Shown here: positions 1-26,730 of the stretch, in pieces
How positions within the stretch are numbered: the first letter of the stretch is position 1
Layout of the letters: each line of letters opens with the position of its first letter
Source: Strigops habroptila
Lineage: Eukaryota > Chordata > Aves > Psittaciformes > Psittacidae
Direction of reading: 5' to 3'
NCBI RefSeq assembly: GCF_004027225.2
Contig: NC_044277.2
Coordinates: 26,984,995-27,048,994 of the forward strand
Length of the DNA stretch: 64,000 nucleotides
Notes under the pieces: model-generated
Seen by the model: the letters and a program-made list of their open reading frames with translations, nothing else
Database searches by the model: none
What the model was told of the DNA's origin: nothing
Translations under genes and position numbers: made by a program

Positions 1-1556
1 TGTTGTGCTTGATCTCAGAGTTTCAGCATGTTGTACCTTACTTACAGCCAGTATTTGCTGTTTTAGTGTTTATCAGCTGGGCGGCTTGGGCTAAGGTTCT
101 TGTTTCACTGTACTTCATGGTAATGACTTGTAATACAATAGACAACCGTGAAACTAGTTTGGCTTGTGCTTCTGATGTGGCCATCACCTCTATACTTTGG
201 GAGGTATATAATTAAATATTTTAGCAATTGCATATTTATTTTTTTTTCTCCTCGGGGGGGTCAACCTACGAAGGAGGAATTCCCTTACACCCCCCGTTCC
301 CCCACCAAGTATATCCGGGTCCCTGAGCAAAAGCGCAAAACCACTACTGCTACCACCAATGATAATAATGATTAGTGAAATAACAAGGGGAGAGGATACA
401 ATTGCTCACCACCCGCCGACCGATACCCAGCCCAACCCGAGCAGTGATCTGGGCCTTCTGGGTAACTCCCCCCAGTTTATATACTGGGCATGATGTGCCA
501 TGGTATGCAATATCCCTTTGGCTAGTTTGGGTCAGGTGTCCTGTCTCTGCTTCCTCCCGGCTTCCCCTCCTCCCTGGCAAAACATGAGATGGAGAAAGTC
601 CTTGGTCAGAGTAAACATTACTTAGCAACAACTAACAACATCGGTGTTATCAGCGTTGTTCCCAGGCTGAAAGTTAAAAAACACAGCACTGCACCAGCTA
701 CTAAGAAGGAGAAAAATGACTGCTATAGCTGAACCTTGGACAGGGATAAATTTTAGGGTAGATCTCATTGAATACAGTGATCAAGCAATTTTAGTTCTAT
801 CAGCAAAATGCAAATTCTCTTACTTACCACCACAGCTGAGAAGTGAAATCTCTTCATTTCATTTGTTCAGCGCAAGATCAACAATTTAATTTTTATTTCT
901 AAAACATCTAATTTTTATACGGATATCCTTCCTATGGCCAACTGCTTCTTCCTAAACCGGTCTAATGCCTTACTTTCAAAACAAAATAGCCTTCTTTTTC
1001 TGGCAGACACATTTGTATCTGTCAGCCTGAAAGACCTTCCTAATCCATATAATTCAACTTGCCAACACTCAAACATGAGATGTGGTATGTAAGACAACTG
1101 AAAACTGGAGTCCCACAGAAGTTATTCACTCAAGAAAATTAAAATTCCTGGAGAATCATTCACTCATTGTAAATAACTCTTTCATTAATATTGGATTTGT
1201 GCTGCTCTACTTCTGATGCAAATAATTTTCAACAATAAAATTGAAGAAATGCCAAGTTCACATGAGGACTGAAACAAATGTGGCCCTTTCAATGGGTGTC
1301 TCTTGGGAGAATCTCTCTATCTAGCAAGACTTTTCACAGTCCTTAACATCTACATATGCTTGACCAGCAGTGACAATTTGCCTTCCTGAGGCAAAATATT
1401 TCTCATCCCAACTGCAAAGGGCCTTTAAAGAACATCAGATAGAACAACTGGGTACATAAGTGAGCTTTAGGATGACTTTAATGGAGAACCACCAGCAAAG
1501 AAATTCCTCACTAGGACAAGTAACGATGTGACTCTTGATGTTTATTTTCATTCCAG
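1..1556 (+). other. CNGB3: CNGB3 intron (partial) with an LTR insertion
   Basis: No exon encoding the preceding part of the cNMP-binding domain could be found on the + strand. The only recognisable content is the LTR at about 253-742 on the opposite strand. Confidence 0.75.
253..742 (-). mobile_element. Solitary avian endogenous-retrovirus (ERVL-like) LTR
   Basis: A block unlike the AT-rich intron around it. It matches from memory a solitary LTR widespread in bird genomes. Read on the - strand it begins TGTCCAAGGTTCAGC at 742 and has a TATA box TATATAAA at 483-476, followed by a GC-richer leader. No gag, pol or env reading frame accompanies it, so it is a non-coding relic. The low-coordinate end is uncertain and I saw no target-site duplication. 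It lies antisense inside the CNGB3 intron. Confidence 0.7.
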
Positions 1557-1703
1557 CCTATTAGCTGCAGGTGGAGGAAATCGAAGGACTGCCAACGTGG
1601 TGGCTCATGGTTTTGCCAACCTTTTCATTCTGGACAAGAAAACACTCAATGAAATCTTGGTGCACTATCCCGACTCAGAAAAACTTCTCATGAAGAAAGC
1701 AAA
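1557..1703 (+). CDS. CNGB3: CNGB3 exon: second half of cNMP-binding domain
   Basis: Acceptor TTCCAG at 1551-1556 and donor GTATGT from 1704. The 147-base exon starts at the third base of a split Ser codon and ends two bases into a Lys codon. It encodes [14 protein letters not shown] and [19 protein letters not shown]: the end of the phosphate-binding cassette and the following helix. Confidence 0.95.
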
Positions 1704-4700
1704 GTATGTCCTAGTAATAGTTTTTAAATCGCATTATTTAGCTGCAGAATGGATAGTTGTGGCTTCTAGACAGATTTGCACTCTTTACTTCGAAGAGTAA
1801 CAGATGTAAACACATTTGTATTTAGAGGTCAGGTTTGCCTCACAGTATATAGTGGAAGTCATGGCCTTGGCAGGGATTCCAAGGCTTGTGGAAATATGGT
1901 AAGTAGAATTAAGTCTTGACTGTAGCTGCTGCCTTCTTTGTATTTAAGGTAACAAAACAGCTATGAGATACAGATGTATATTAGGATTCTTTACATAGTC
2001 AAGAAACAAACTAAAGGACAGATGTCAGTTAAGGAGCAGGTTTTCAAAGATGCAAATGAACACTCGAGTTAGTTTTAGAGAGATATGCTTCAATGCACCC
2101 AGATTTGTATGCATTTCCAAAACCTCAAGCAGTAGTTAGGAATGGATTTTAAGTAATGCCCAACAGCATAGAAGTACACAGATTGGAGAGGTGTCGAATT
2201 TGTTCAAAAGGATTTTGAAATGGGATTTCAAACCCAAATTGCTTCTTGCTTTGGCTGTAGCTTGCTAGGATCACTATTTCCCCAGCTTTGAAAAAGCAAA
2301 ATATTGTTATATTTTGTCATAAAATTATGACAAAATTAGTAACTTGCTACCTTGTGAAAGGTCCAGATAGTTGAAACGTTTTGTCGTTATTAGCATACTT
2401 CAGCACTCACTGCTCTTGGCTGTTGCCTTGGCCCTGCTATCAAAGGTTGGAAGGTTGCTCCCAGATTTGAAATTCCACCAAAGCAGACTAAACATAGCAC
2501 AGGAGTGACATTTTGGTTAGTGGAAGAGCTAGCAGATAGTTGCATTCAGCATGTTTCAACAGCCCTGGTTGTCAAATGACAGTATCTTGAGAATCATCAC
2601 ATCCCTGAGGAACAAGGAACCGAGACACAGGATGGACTCATTGCCCAATTTTCAAAACCAGCATCAACAGGTAGAAAGACAGGACAAATCCACTGACTGA
2701 TGGTCCCCTGCATTTATCATAGAATCAACTAGGTTGGAAAAGACCTTTAAGATCATCAAGTCCAACCATTACCCAGGATTGCCAAGATCACCACTAAACC
2801 ACTAAACTGAGGGATATCCTTCCCAACTTTTCTCCAGCGTCTTTCTAAACAGTTGTACAACCATCAGTACTTATTATTCCTGTCTCTGTCCCGCACTGCC
2901 TTCTTCTTTCTTGCCCACCCTAATCATGTCTTGCCAAGCCACTGCATTCTGCTTCCCCCAGATAGCCTTTCTCAACTGCAGGAGCTTAATTATCCATCCT
3001 TCATATCTGCACTCCCATTTGAGCTCACACCCTCTCTAGATACAAGATACAAGATACAAGATATCCTGCTTGATTTTAAAGACATGCAGTACCTGCCCTG
3101 TGCTGGAGGCCATGTATTCTGCTCAGCTGTCTAGGCACCCAGCAAGTTTTCCAAACCTCCCATGCTCTTCGTATGGTTAGCCATGTCACTAGAAAAACTA
3201 GGCACCAACAGGAGATTTGTGCACTGTTTTGATAAAGATTGCAGTTATGTTCTGTTTTGGAATCAGGTTATCAGTTGCTCTGCCCTGGAAGGTTTACATC
3301 AGAGCTCTCTGCAGGATTGCATTGGCCATCCTGTACCTTTAAAGGGCTCCTTGAAATAAACTCAAAGGATCAATTCAAGCAAGAAATTTATTCTATTATC
3401 ACGTGCCTGATAGTCACTGTACGGTGTTTTCACAAAAAACCCATGCAAACTGCAGAAGTGTACCTTTCAAATTTATGACAATAAAAAGAGATACAAAGTA
3501 CAAGATGCTGGAGAAAATTACAGTATTATGGGATTTACTGTACTGCAGACTGCAAGTATAGTCCTTGTCCATAAAAAGCTTTAAGTCAGGGCTTTTGCAA
3601 GAATAGAAAAGTTGTGTGGAAAACTGTATAGTAACCTAATAGAAACGGGAAGCACTCTGCTTTTCTCTGGCTCCATCTACCTTGGAACTGTCATCTAATC
3701 TTTACCCTTTTCATTCTTTCACACTTCTTGTTATGGCTGCAAATCAGTATAGATATGGAAGGTGTAAAAATCTAGTCTGCCACATTATTGGCAGTACTTT
3801 TTATATCTTCGGGGTGTTTTCTTCTACTGAAGAAGATCAAAAATACTATACCACTGTCTAACCTGACCTATGAGAGATAGGCCACGCTAAGTTTGGTAAA
3901 CTATTACTTTCACAAGCATCAGCTGGACTCCCAGTTGATCACTAAACGCTCTCTGAATTTGCATCCAGAAGGCCATCTAAGAGACTGCCACCTCAGATAT
4001 GAGGCATTTGTCTTCCTCCATACTACTTCTCACCTTATAAAACCCTCATCTGCTTTGCAACACCTTAATTTGAGCCTGCACTTGTTTATTCTCCAGGGTA
4101 TAGGTAAGCAACTCCAAATCTGAACAGTAGCCTCCAATTCTACTAGGGCCTCGGGTAAAACCCTTACCTTTTCCAGCTTTGCTCTTGCCACTGCACCTGG
4201 GATCAAAAAGAGTTGCCAGATTTTCATCCATGAATGACACTTCAGCCCTGCAGGAGCTTTGCTCAGTTTCACAGCACTGTTGTGTGTTCTCGTTCCTTCC
4301 TGTCTCCAGGGTGCTGCTGAAGGAGAAGGGGAAACCTGCCCCAGGACCACCAGTGCAACAACCACGGGGCTTGGCCAGTCTCTTTGGGCAGAAACAGGAA
4401 ACTCCAAAATTGTTTAAAGCAATGCTTGGAGGCAAAGGGAGAGATGGCCTTGTGAGGCTGCTGCAACTGAAGAGACAACAGGACATTCAGGTAATGCCAC
4501 AGAAAAAAATGTAGGTTCTTCCAGGTGCTGCAAGATACTGGGAGGGCTTGAGCAAACAGAGTAGGTGAAAATGCAGCCTTAATGCAACCAACAGTAAAAA
4601 CTTCCAGTAGCTGAGATACAATTGCAGTACCTAGTCTCTGTAAGCACTAATTCTAAAACTCAACTCAAATCTCTTTGGACTCGGACTCTACGCAGAGCAG

Positions 4701-5856
4701 AGAAAACAGAAGCAAGGAAAAAAGCAAGCAAACAAAAATCCTCAAAGAAAGTAAGGATAAAATAGACTTTACAAAGACCCTAAGGGCATCTGATTCAATT
4801 CTATGGAAACAACAGTAAATACAGAAATATCCTAACACAGTAATCTGATCCAGCTGACTCAAGCACATGGTGAACTTTCCAGTACTGAGTCAGATCTCTG
4901 GTTGTCACAAATCCTGAAAACAGAATTTAATGTGTAGCCCACACAGCTAAAACTGATTAAATCTCTAACATGTTGCACTTATGAGAAAACTGTTTAGTTG
5001 ATGAAAAATAATTCCCACATTATATTTTGTTCTGAGAAATGTTAATAAGAACCTGCTCAGTTCTACATATTTACCCAAAGGTGGCAGAATACTCTTCTGT
5101 CTTTACAGCTGAACTGGCTGTGGTTTTTCATTTATTTTTTTAGTTAAATAAAGAACTTTGCTTACACAAAGGACTGCAACACTATTACCGGACAGAAACA
5201 TTGCTCAATTTAATGTGTATTTGTGAAATTAACAGCGAATCGGCTTGGCCAAGGAATTGGGGCACTGGGCAGTATGTCAATATTTACATAACACTTTTTC
5301 TTCTGTACTAGTGTAAGCACATAAAGAAAGGCAAGACCTAACAAAGGGCTGTGTGCTCCAAAACATTTCTGTTTCATCCTGCTATGTTAATAAGAAGCAG
5401 ATAGTATCATTATTGACAAGCTTTTCATAGGTTTTATGTTGACATTCTGATTCTGAAATTGCATTTTTCGTTTAGAAACTGATTTTCAGCACCTCAATAC
5501 AAATTTACAAACGTTGCATATCATTAATCACAACATCCACACTGTGCCTTTCTACTGCATATATAGAACAGAACTACTTCCCGAATATCAGCATTGGAAA
5601 ACACTGAACTTCTTGTTTCTAGGAAACTCAAGCTGAAGCAGAGAACAAGCCTGAACAAAAGGAGACGAAACCCATGGAGCCCAGGGCCCCGTCTGCCCCC
5701 CCTGCACAAAAGGAAGAGACGAATGAAGACGCTAAGCCCAAACCTGCAGTTATGCACAGAGAAACCAGTAAAGAGTCTCTGATCATTAGTATGTCTCCAT
5801 CCCCCAGAGCAGGAGAAGGAGAGATCCTTAAAGTTGAAGAGAAAAAAAATAAATAG
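1557..5856 (+). CDS. CNGB3: CNGB3, cyclic nucleotide-gated channel beta-3, C-terminal part (3 last coding exons)
   Basis: Modulatory subunit of the cone photoreceptor cGMP-gated cation channel in the outer-segment membrane; only its 3' end is here. Coding exons are 1557-1703, 4310-4490 and 5623-5856. They join in frame (split codons S and K, then phase 0) to about 186 residues ending at TAG 5854-5856. The first exon carries the second half of the cyclic-nucleotide-binding domain, with [19 protein letters not shown] and its phosphate-contacting Arg. The second has a basic amphipathic stretch ([19 protein letters not shown]). The third is a low-complexity Glu/Lys/Pro tail ending in [10 protein letters not shown] and a Lys-rich terminus. 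Identity rests on close match to the CNGB3 C-terminus as I remember it and on the neighbouring CPNE3. From memory the mammalian tail has an additional repeated Glu/Lys/Asn segment not seen here. No earlier exon is visible in 1-1556. Confidence 0.95.
1704..4309 (+). other. CNGB3: CNGB3 intron
   Basis: A 2.6 kb intron with canonical GTATGT..CTCCAG ends. It holds one CR1 3' fragment near 2716-2860 and a short AGATACA triplication near 3044-3062. I recognise nothing else in it. Confidence 0.8.
2716..2860 (-). mobile_element. CR1 LINE 3'-end fragment
   Basis: Contains the CR1 3' signature in reverse complement (ATCATAGAATCAACTAGG, then TTGGAAAAGACCTTTAAGAT), so the element reads on the - strand with its 3' end at 2716. 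The upstream end fades out by about 2860. Diverged, no coding capacity. Confidence 0.85.
4310..4490 (+). CDS. CNGB3: CNGB3 exon: post-cNBD region
   Basis: Acceptor CTCCAG at 4304-4309 and donor GTAATG from 4491; 181 bases. The first base completes the split Lys codon and 60 whole codons follow. Reads [12 protein letters not shown]... and [19 protein letters not shown], then a basic helix ending [12 protein letters not shown]. The basic amphipathic stretch lies where a C-terminal calmodulin-binding site is known in CNGB3; that assignment is inference. Confidence 0.93.
4491..5622 (+). other. CNGB3: CNGB3 last intron
   Basis: A 1.13 kb AT-rich intron with GTAATG..TTCTAG ends. I see no repeat or RNA gene in it. 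Confidence 0.8.
5623..5856 (+). CDS. CNGB3: CNGB3 terminal coding exon
   Basis: Acceptor TTTCTAG at 5616-5622, phase 0, 77 codons then TAG. Glu/Lys/Pro-rich and probably disordered ([18 protein letters not shown], then [20 protein letters not shown]). The [14 protein letters not shown] segment is the conserved part by which I recognise the CNGB3 terminus. Confidence 0.94.
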   Translation, partial: ETQAEAENKPEQKETKPMEPRAPSAPPAQKEETNEDAKPKPAVMHRETSKESLIISMSPSPRAGEGEILKVEEKKNK

Positions 5857-6109
5857 ATGCTGCTTTGGGCTGTGACCCCACCTGTTGTCCTGCTGAATTC
5901 AGAGGGATAGTGTGACTTTGCTTTTGGGCAGAGAAGATAAACATAGAGACTACTCAAGATACAAAATCTACCGCAGCTCCTCTTCAATCCCTCGTCTCCT
6001 GACACAACTGGAGAAATTACTTATATGCTTACCTCTTAACCTTGAGCCTGAAGAGAGAACTTCAGGTGTAATAGGAATTAGAGCTCAGATTTCAGGAGCA
6101 CTTTTCTTG

Positions 6110-6345
6110 TTTGATCTATGCTCTCCCTTCTCTCTTATTCTGTCCTGTTCCTGCTTCTCCTCTTCCCTCTCCTGTTTATCCTCACTTTCTTATTGCTCTT
6201 CCTGCTGCTCAGTTTGCTCTTACTTTTTGTATGTGTTCTTTCCTACTTCCTTTTCTGGTTTCCCATAGTTATGCTTTTCCTTGTTACTGCCCTACTGTTG
6301 CTGAGGTTACTCATGTTTCTCTCTATCCTTCTCTCCCCTCCCCTT
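6110..6345 (+). repeat. Polypyrimidine-rich tract in CNGB3 3' UTR
   Basis: About 235 bases made mostly of C and T (CTCCCTTCTCTCTTATTCTG-like). All three forward frames stay open over much of it, as Leu/Ser/Phe-rich strings, which explains the overlapping open frames without any gene. Confidence 0.75.
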
Positions 6346-6560
6346 ATACTTGTAATCAGTGACCTGCTTTTGTGACCAGCACGGTCCAGTGCAGGAAGCG
6401 GTGATGCTGTGCATTGGGATGTTTTACTTTGGGACAGAGGGCTACAAAACAAAACCATGGTCAGAAAATAAAATCACTAAATCCACAAGGGGGAAGCAGA
6501 TTGCAGAATTATTACTCTGAAAGCACGAGCAACTGCTCCAGTTGTCTTTTGACTCTGGTG

Positions 6561-6566
6561 AATAAA
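6561..6566 (+). terminator. CNGB3: Candidate CNGB3 poly(A) signal AATAAA
   Basis: Canonical hexamer about 700 bases after the CNGB3 stop. Another overlaps 6467-6472. Motif-only evidence. Confidence 0.5.
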
Positions 6567-6590
6567 CATGGCAAAGGCTTAAACATTCCC

Positions 6591-9276
6591 CACCCACCAC
6601 AGGGGTGACCTTTAACTTTTGGCTGCTGATTTACATGCTTGATCTTCTCAAGTGGTTGGGCATTAATAATGCTCTCTGAAGAGCAAGCACTTGATACTGG
6701 CTAACTTTCTGAAGAATCTTGGTATCTAAACCAGCCCCTTCAAAACGAAAGGCTACTTTACAAAAAGCAAGATTTATGCCTTCTGGCTCTGTAGCACATA
6801 GTTTCAATCAATGCTCCAGCTGTCCACCTTCATCATAGACCTTAACTGACGGTGCACCGTGAACCCCATGCCTTACCAGGGCCGAGCTGCATCATATCCG
6901 TGAACTAAAGAAAATCCTTTACCAGTGTCACAGCCAAGAGGGATACAGCTTCCTAAGAAGGAGCTCCCATAGCGTCAACCTCCTGCATCAACTCATCACA
7001 GAGAAGGATGCAATATAAAACAAAAAGGCTGAAGCTGTGTTTTAAGCTTAATTCTCTTTATCTTCCATGGGTTTGCGTCTCCTCCCTCTCCCTATCCACT
7101 TTTGGTCCCCACTGGATGAGCAGTTTTGGAAATTAAAACCATTATGCTGAAGCCGAGCCAAGAAATCATAGTGCAGGCTTCACAGCTCCTCAGCTGACCA
7201 GCCAGCCAAGGAAGGCACTGTGCCAAGATTACACATTCGCTTTGCAGGCTAGATGTGATCCACCAGAATCAGTGGGAGCTTTGCCCGAGTGCAAGCTGGA
7301 TGATTGAATTCTGTATGTTGTATATTCCACTCATCCACACACGACCAAAACCCAAGCCTGTTTCAAAAAACAAGTTCTGCGCATTAGCAGTGAGGTCAAG
7401 GTTCAGCTGCTACATGGGAATAACCATCTTTCTTTGTATGTTGTGTGTTACTTGATATATAAGAATAAAGGATGTCACAACAGAGGTAGAAAATGATAAG
7501 ATGCATCATAAAGAATTATTCATCTATTGCACATCCGAAAATGCCTCGATACAATCTCAGAATTAGAAATACTGCAGAACTGCTTCACAAATGAGGCCTT
7601 CTGTGAATAATAATTATCTATGAATTCATTACAATATATGGTTCTTGAATCTTTTTTGAGAGTTGTCAAAACATTATGGAAGGGGGAAAAAAAAACCATA
7701 AACCCTGATATTTGAATATTTTCATATGAGTAAAGCTCGCTCTCATTGCAAAAGATCCAAACCCCTTCTGCCTACACAAATGCTACCAGGTTACTTCAAA
7801 TATTTTCACTGTTGGCATATTTAAGTTCATCAATCACACACTGACATATACTACAAAGTAAGGGCTGAGACTGCAGCAGCAAGCACTACACTGCAGCAAC
7901 AGAGCACCCCACGAGTTGCTGCTTTGCTACAGCCTCAACAGTGCAGGATTGCAGGAAAGCCTGTCAGTTCTGTCTGCAAAACTACCAAGTGATGCACAGC
8001 TCTTGAGTTCCTCAGATCCAAAACAAAAGCGAAGTGTCAGTGTTTGCAGAAGACCATGGCCACACATAAGTAACATCTATCTGTTTTTCTCTGACATCCC
8101 ATTTTTCTGTTGTTGGAGTATTTTCCCCTTTCCAGGGGTGTGCAGGGGCAGGAAGGCTCCAGGAACCCAAGTTGCAACTATTTATAGGGTTTTCACCAGA
8201 CAGAATGACACAAGACAGGTCAACAGTAATATGTATTCATAGAATCATAGAATAGTTAGGGTTGGAAAGGACCTTAAGATCATCTAGTTCCAACCCCCCT
8301 ACCATGGGCAGGGACACCTCGCAATAAACCATGTCGCCCAAGGCTCTGTCCAACCTGGTCTTGAACACTGCCAGGGATGGAGCATTCACAACTTCCTTGG
8401 GCAACCCATTCCAGTGCCTTACCACCCTCACTGTAAAGAACTTCTTCCTTATATCTAATCTAAACTTCCCCTGTTAAAGTTTGAAGCCATTACTCCTTGT
8501 CCTACCACTACAGTCCCTAAGGAAGAGTCCCTCCCCAGCATCCTTATAGTCCCCCTTCAGACACTGGAAGGCTGCTATGAGGTCCCCACGCAGCCTTCTC
8601 TTCTCCAGGCTGAACAGCCCCAACTTTCTCAGCCTGTATTAAATCCTTTCAGGAACTAATTGTACCCTGTGGATTCTTTACTGATGGAGAAGTGGATTAC
8701 TCTAGTGCACTCAGAAGACACACCTTGCAGGTATCAAAGCCCACTCAGGCTGTATACGGCATCACACTCCACTGCAACGCTACATCTCCAGTATCACCCA
8801 GTCTCCCAATAAAGCATCTCAGACTTGACTACACTTGAGTGTAAAGAAACTGATAGGTGGAATAAGACAACATATTTGAAAATGAAAAATAACCAAATCT
8901 CCACACCCCTCTACTTAAAAGGTAGACACTGTTCTGAAAAACGTCGTGGAGAACATTAATAATTGTGTTAAATAGCACACATGGGAGAACTCTCACGTGG
9001 CAAAACAGCATGAAACAGGCACTGCTAAAACTGTCCAAATTCAGAATACCTTCTTGCTAAAAGCCAGTATGAGATACTTTATGAAATACACACTGCACAT
9101 TCATAAGCACTGAGTGAAAAGGCATTTTTCCTCTCATCTGCTAATACTTGTTATAAATCTGAGCTGTTCGGCCTGTGCAATACTCATTACGGGAACTGCA
9201 AAAGCAGCATTTATCATTACACAGAAAATGCTGAGTACAAAGGCACAAGAGAAGAACAGTATACTGAAATTATATT
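6591..9276. other. Intergenic interval between CNGB3 and CPNE3 3' ends
   Basis: Unique AT-rich sequence between two convergent genes. The only recognisable element is the CR1 copy at 8237-8640. Short open frames here lack codon-usage or family support. Confidence 0.6.
8237..8640 (-). mobile_element. CR1 LINE 3'-end copy, about 400 bp
   Basis: Begins with the TCATAGAATCATAGAATAG tail at 8237 and is read on the - strand. It is near-collinear with the longer copy at 38152-39235. The inner part encodes the CR1 ORF2 C-terminus ([20 protein letters not shown]). An internal frame break lies beyond that and the copy is 5'-truncated near 8640. Confidence 0.93.
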
Positions 9277-9282
9277 TTTAAT
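9277..9282 (-). terminator. CPNE3: Candidate CPNE3 poly(A) signal ATTAAA
   Basis: Variant hexamer about 1 kb past the stop. It is followed in the sense direction by TGTTCTTCTCTTGTGCC-type U/GU-rich sequence. Motif evidence only. Confidence 0.35.
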
Positions 9283-10272
9283 GCGTAGGCATTGTAAATC
9301 AGTTAACTTCATCAGAACTGAAATACATAGGAAAGTAAAAAATTCTGGTTACAGGTTATTTCTTTGCTGTACATATATATATATTATGACCTCCAAATGG
9401 CAAAAAGCATCTGATTACAAAGACTGCTATACATCATTTTGATCACAAGGTGGTGCAAACGACCTACGAGTGCACTCACTTCACAAAACTTTGACAATAT
9501 TTTGCTTTACCACTGTCAAGAAACTAAGGCATTTTTAACTTGTAAAAATTAACAAAAAATGGCAAAACAACACAGGAACTGTGCTACCTTAAGAGAATGC
9601 ACACGAGAAAAGAACATATACTTTAATGACCTGTTTGCCTCAACTTCACACAGCCCTGAATCCCAGGCATTGGCCAAAGGCACTAAAGTGGCAAGCGTAA
9701 AGTAGGCATGCAAGGAGGGCCTTTATGCCCTGTGGCACTTGTTTAATTATGAAACTTCTGTGACAAAATTTTGTTATGTAGCTTAATAGACACAGAAACC
9801 TGAAATATTCCAGATTTGTTGAAGCACATACAAACTGTTACCTCCTCGGTGGGAATACACCTTCTTCTTTGTTTCTGACTGGTCTTATGATCACAGAGAA
9901 ACTGCAGTTCAGGGTGCTGATCCCCACAAAAATATTTATCAAAAAGGCCATATTTATGAAACAGGCAGCTGTTCCACTTCCAGCAGCTCTCCCCCTTCTC
10001 TCTGCATATTCAACCTCTTTTTTCCTACTTTTACTTTTCAAAATAAAATGCACTTATGTAAGCCCATCTCTCAAAGCAACATCAAATGTTAACATAATTA
10101 CAATTTTGGCCCTTAAAAAGCACACTTGGTAGAGTGATTTGCAGGCAAAAGCTAACAGATATTACCACACAGAGGTGTGTTATACATGTACACAGAAGTA
10201 TCTCGAGAACCAAAGGCTGTAGATTCAGCAAGTGAAGCCAGCACGAAGTCCCAGCAACTCTGGTCAGCCCAT
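9277..10272 (-). other. CPNE3: CPNE3 3' UTR (predicted)
   Basis: From the TGA at 10273-10275 down to a candidate ATTAAA on the - strand at 9282-9277, which is followed by a U/GU-rich stretch. Other ATTAAA hexamers on this strand occur at 9622-9627 and 9742-9747. The real end is not determined by the sequence. Confidence 0.4.

Positions 10273-26730
<16,458 letters not shown>

Larger units (their letters stand above)
5857..6590 (+). other. CNGB3: CNGB3 3' UTR (predicted)
   Basis: Runs from the stop codon to the most plausible cleavage zone after AATAAA at 6561-6566. An earlier AATAAA overlaps 6467-6472. Contains a long pyrimidine-rich stretch at about 6110-6345. The end is inferred from signal motifs only. 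Confidence 0.55.

Noticed and set aside
4030..4486. Two overlapping 125 and 146-codon - strand frames
   Set aside because: Antisense shadows of the CNGB3 exon at 4310-4490 and its flanks.
5912..6375. Three overlapping Leu/Ser/Phe-rich + strand frames that look like a membrane protein
   Set aside because: Translation of a polypyrimidine tract in the CNGB3 3' UTR; hydrophobicity follows from T-rich codons.
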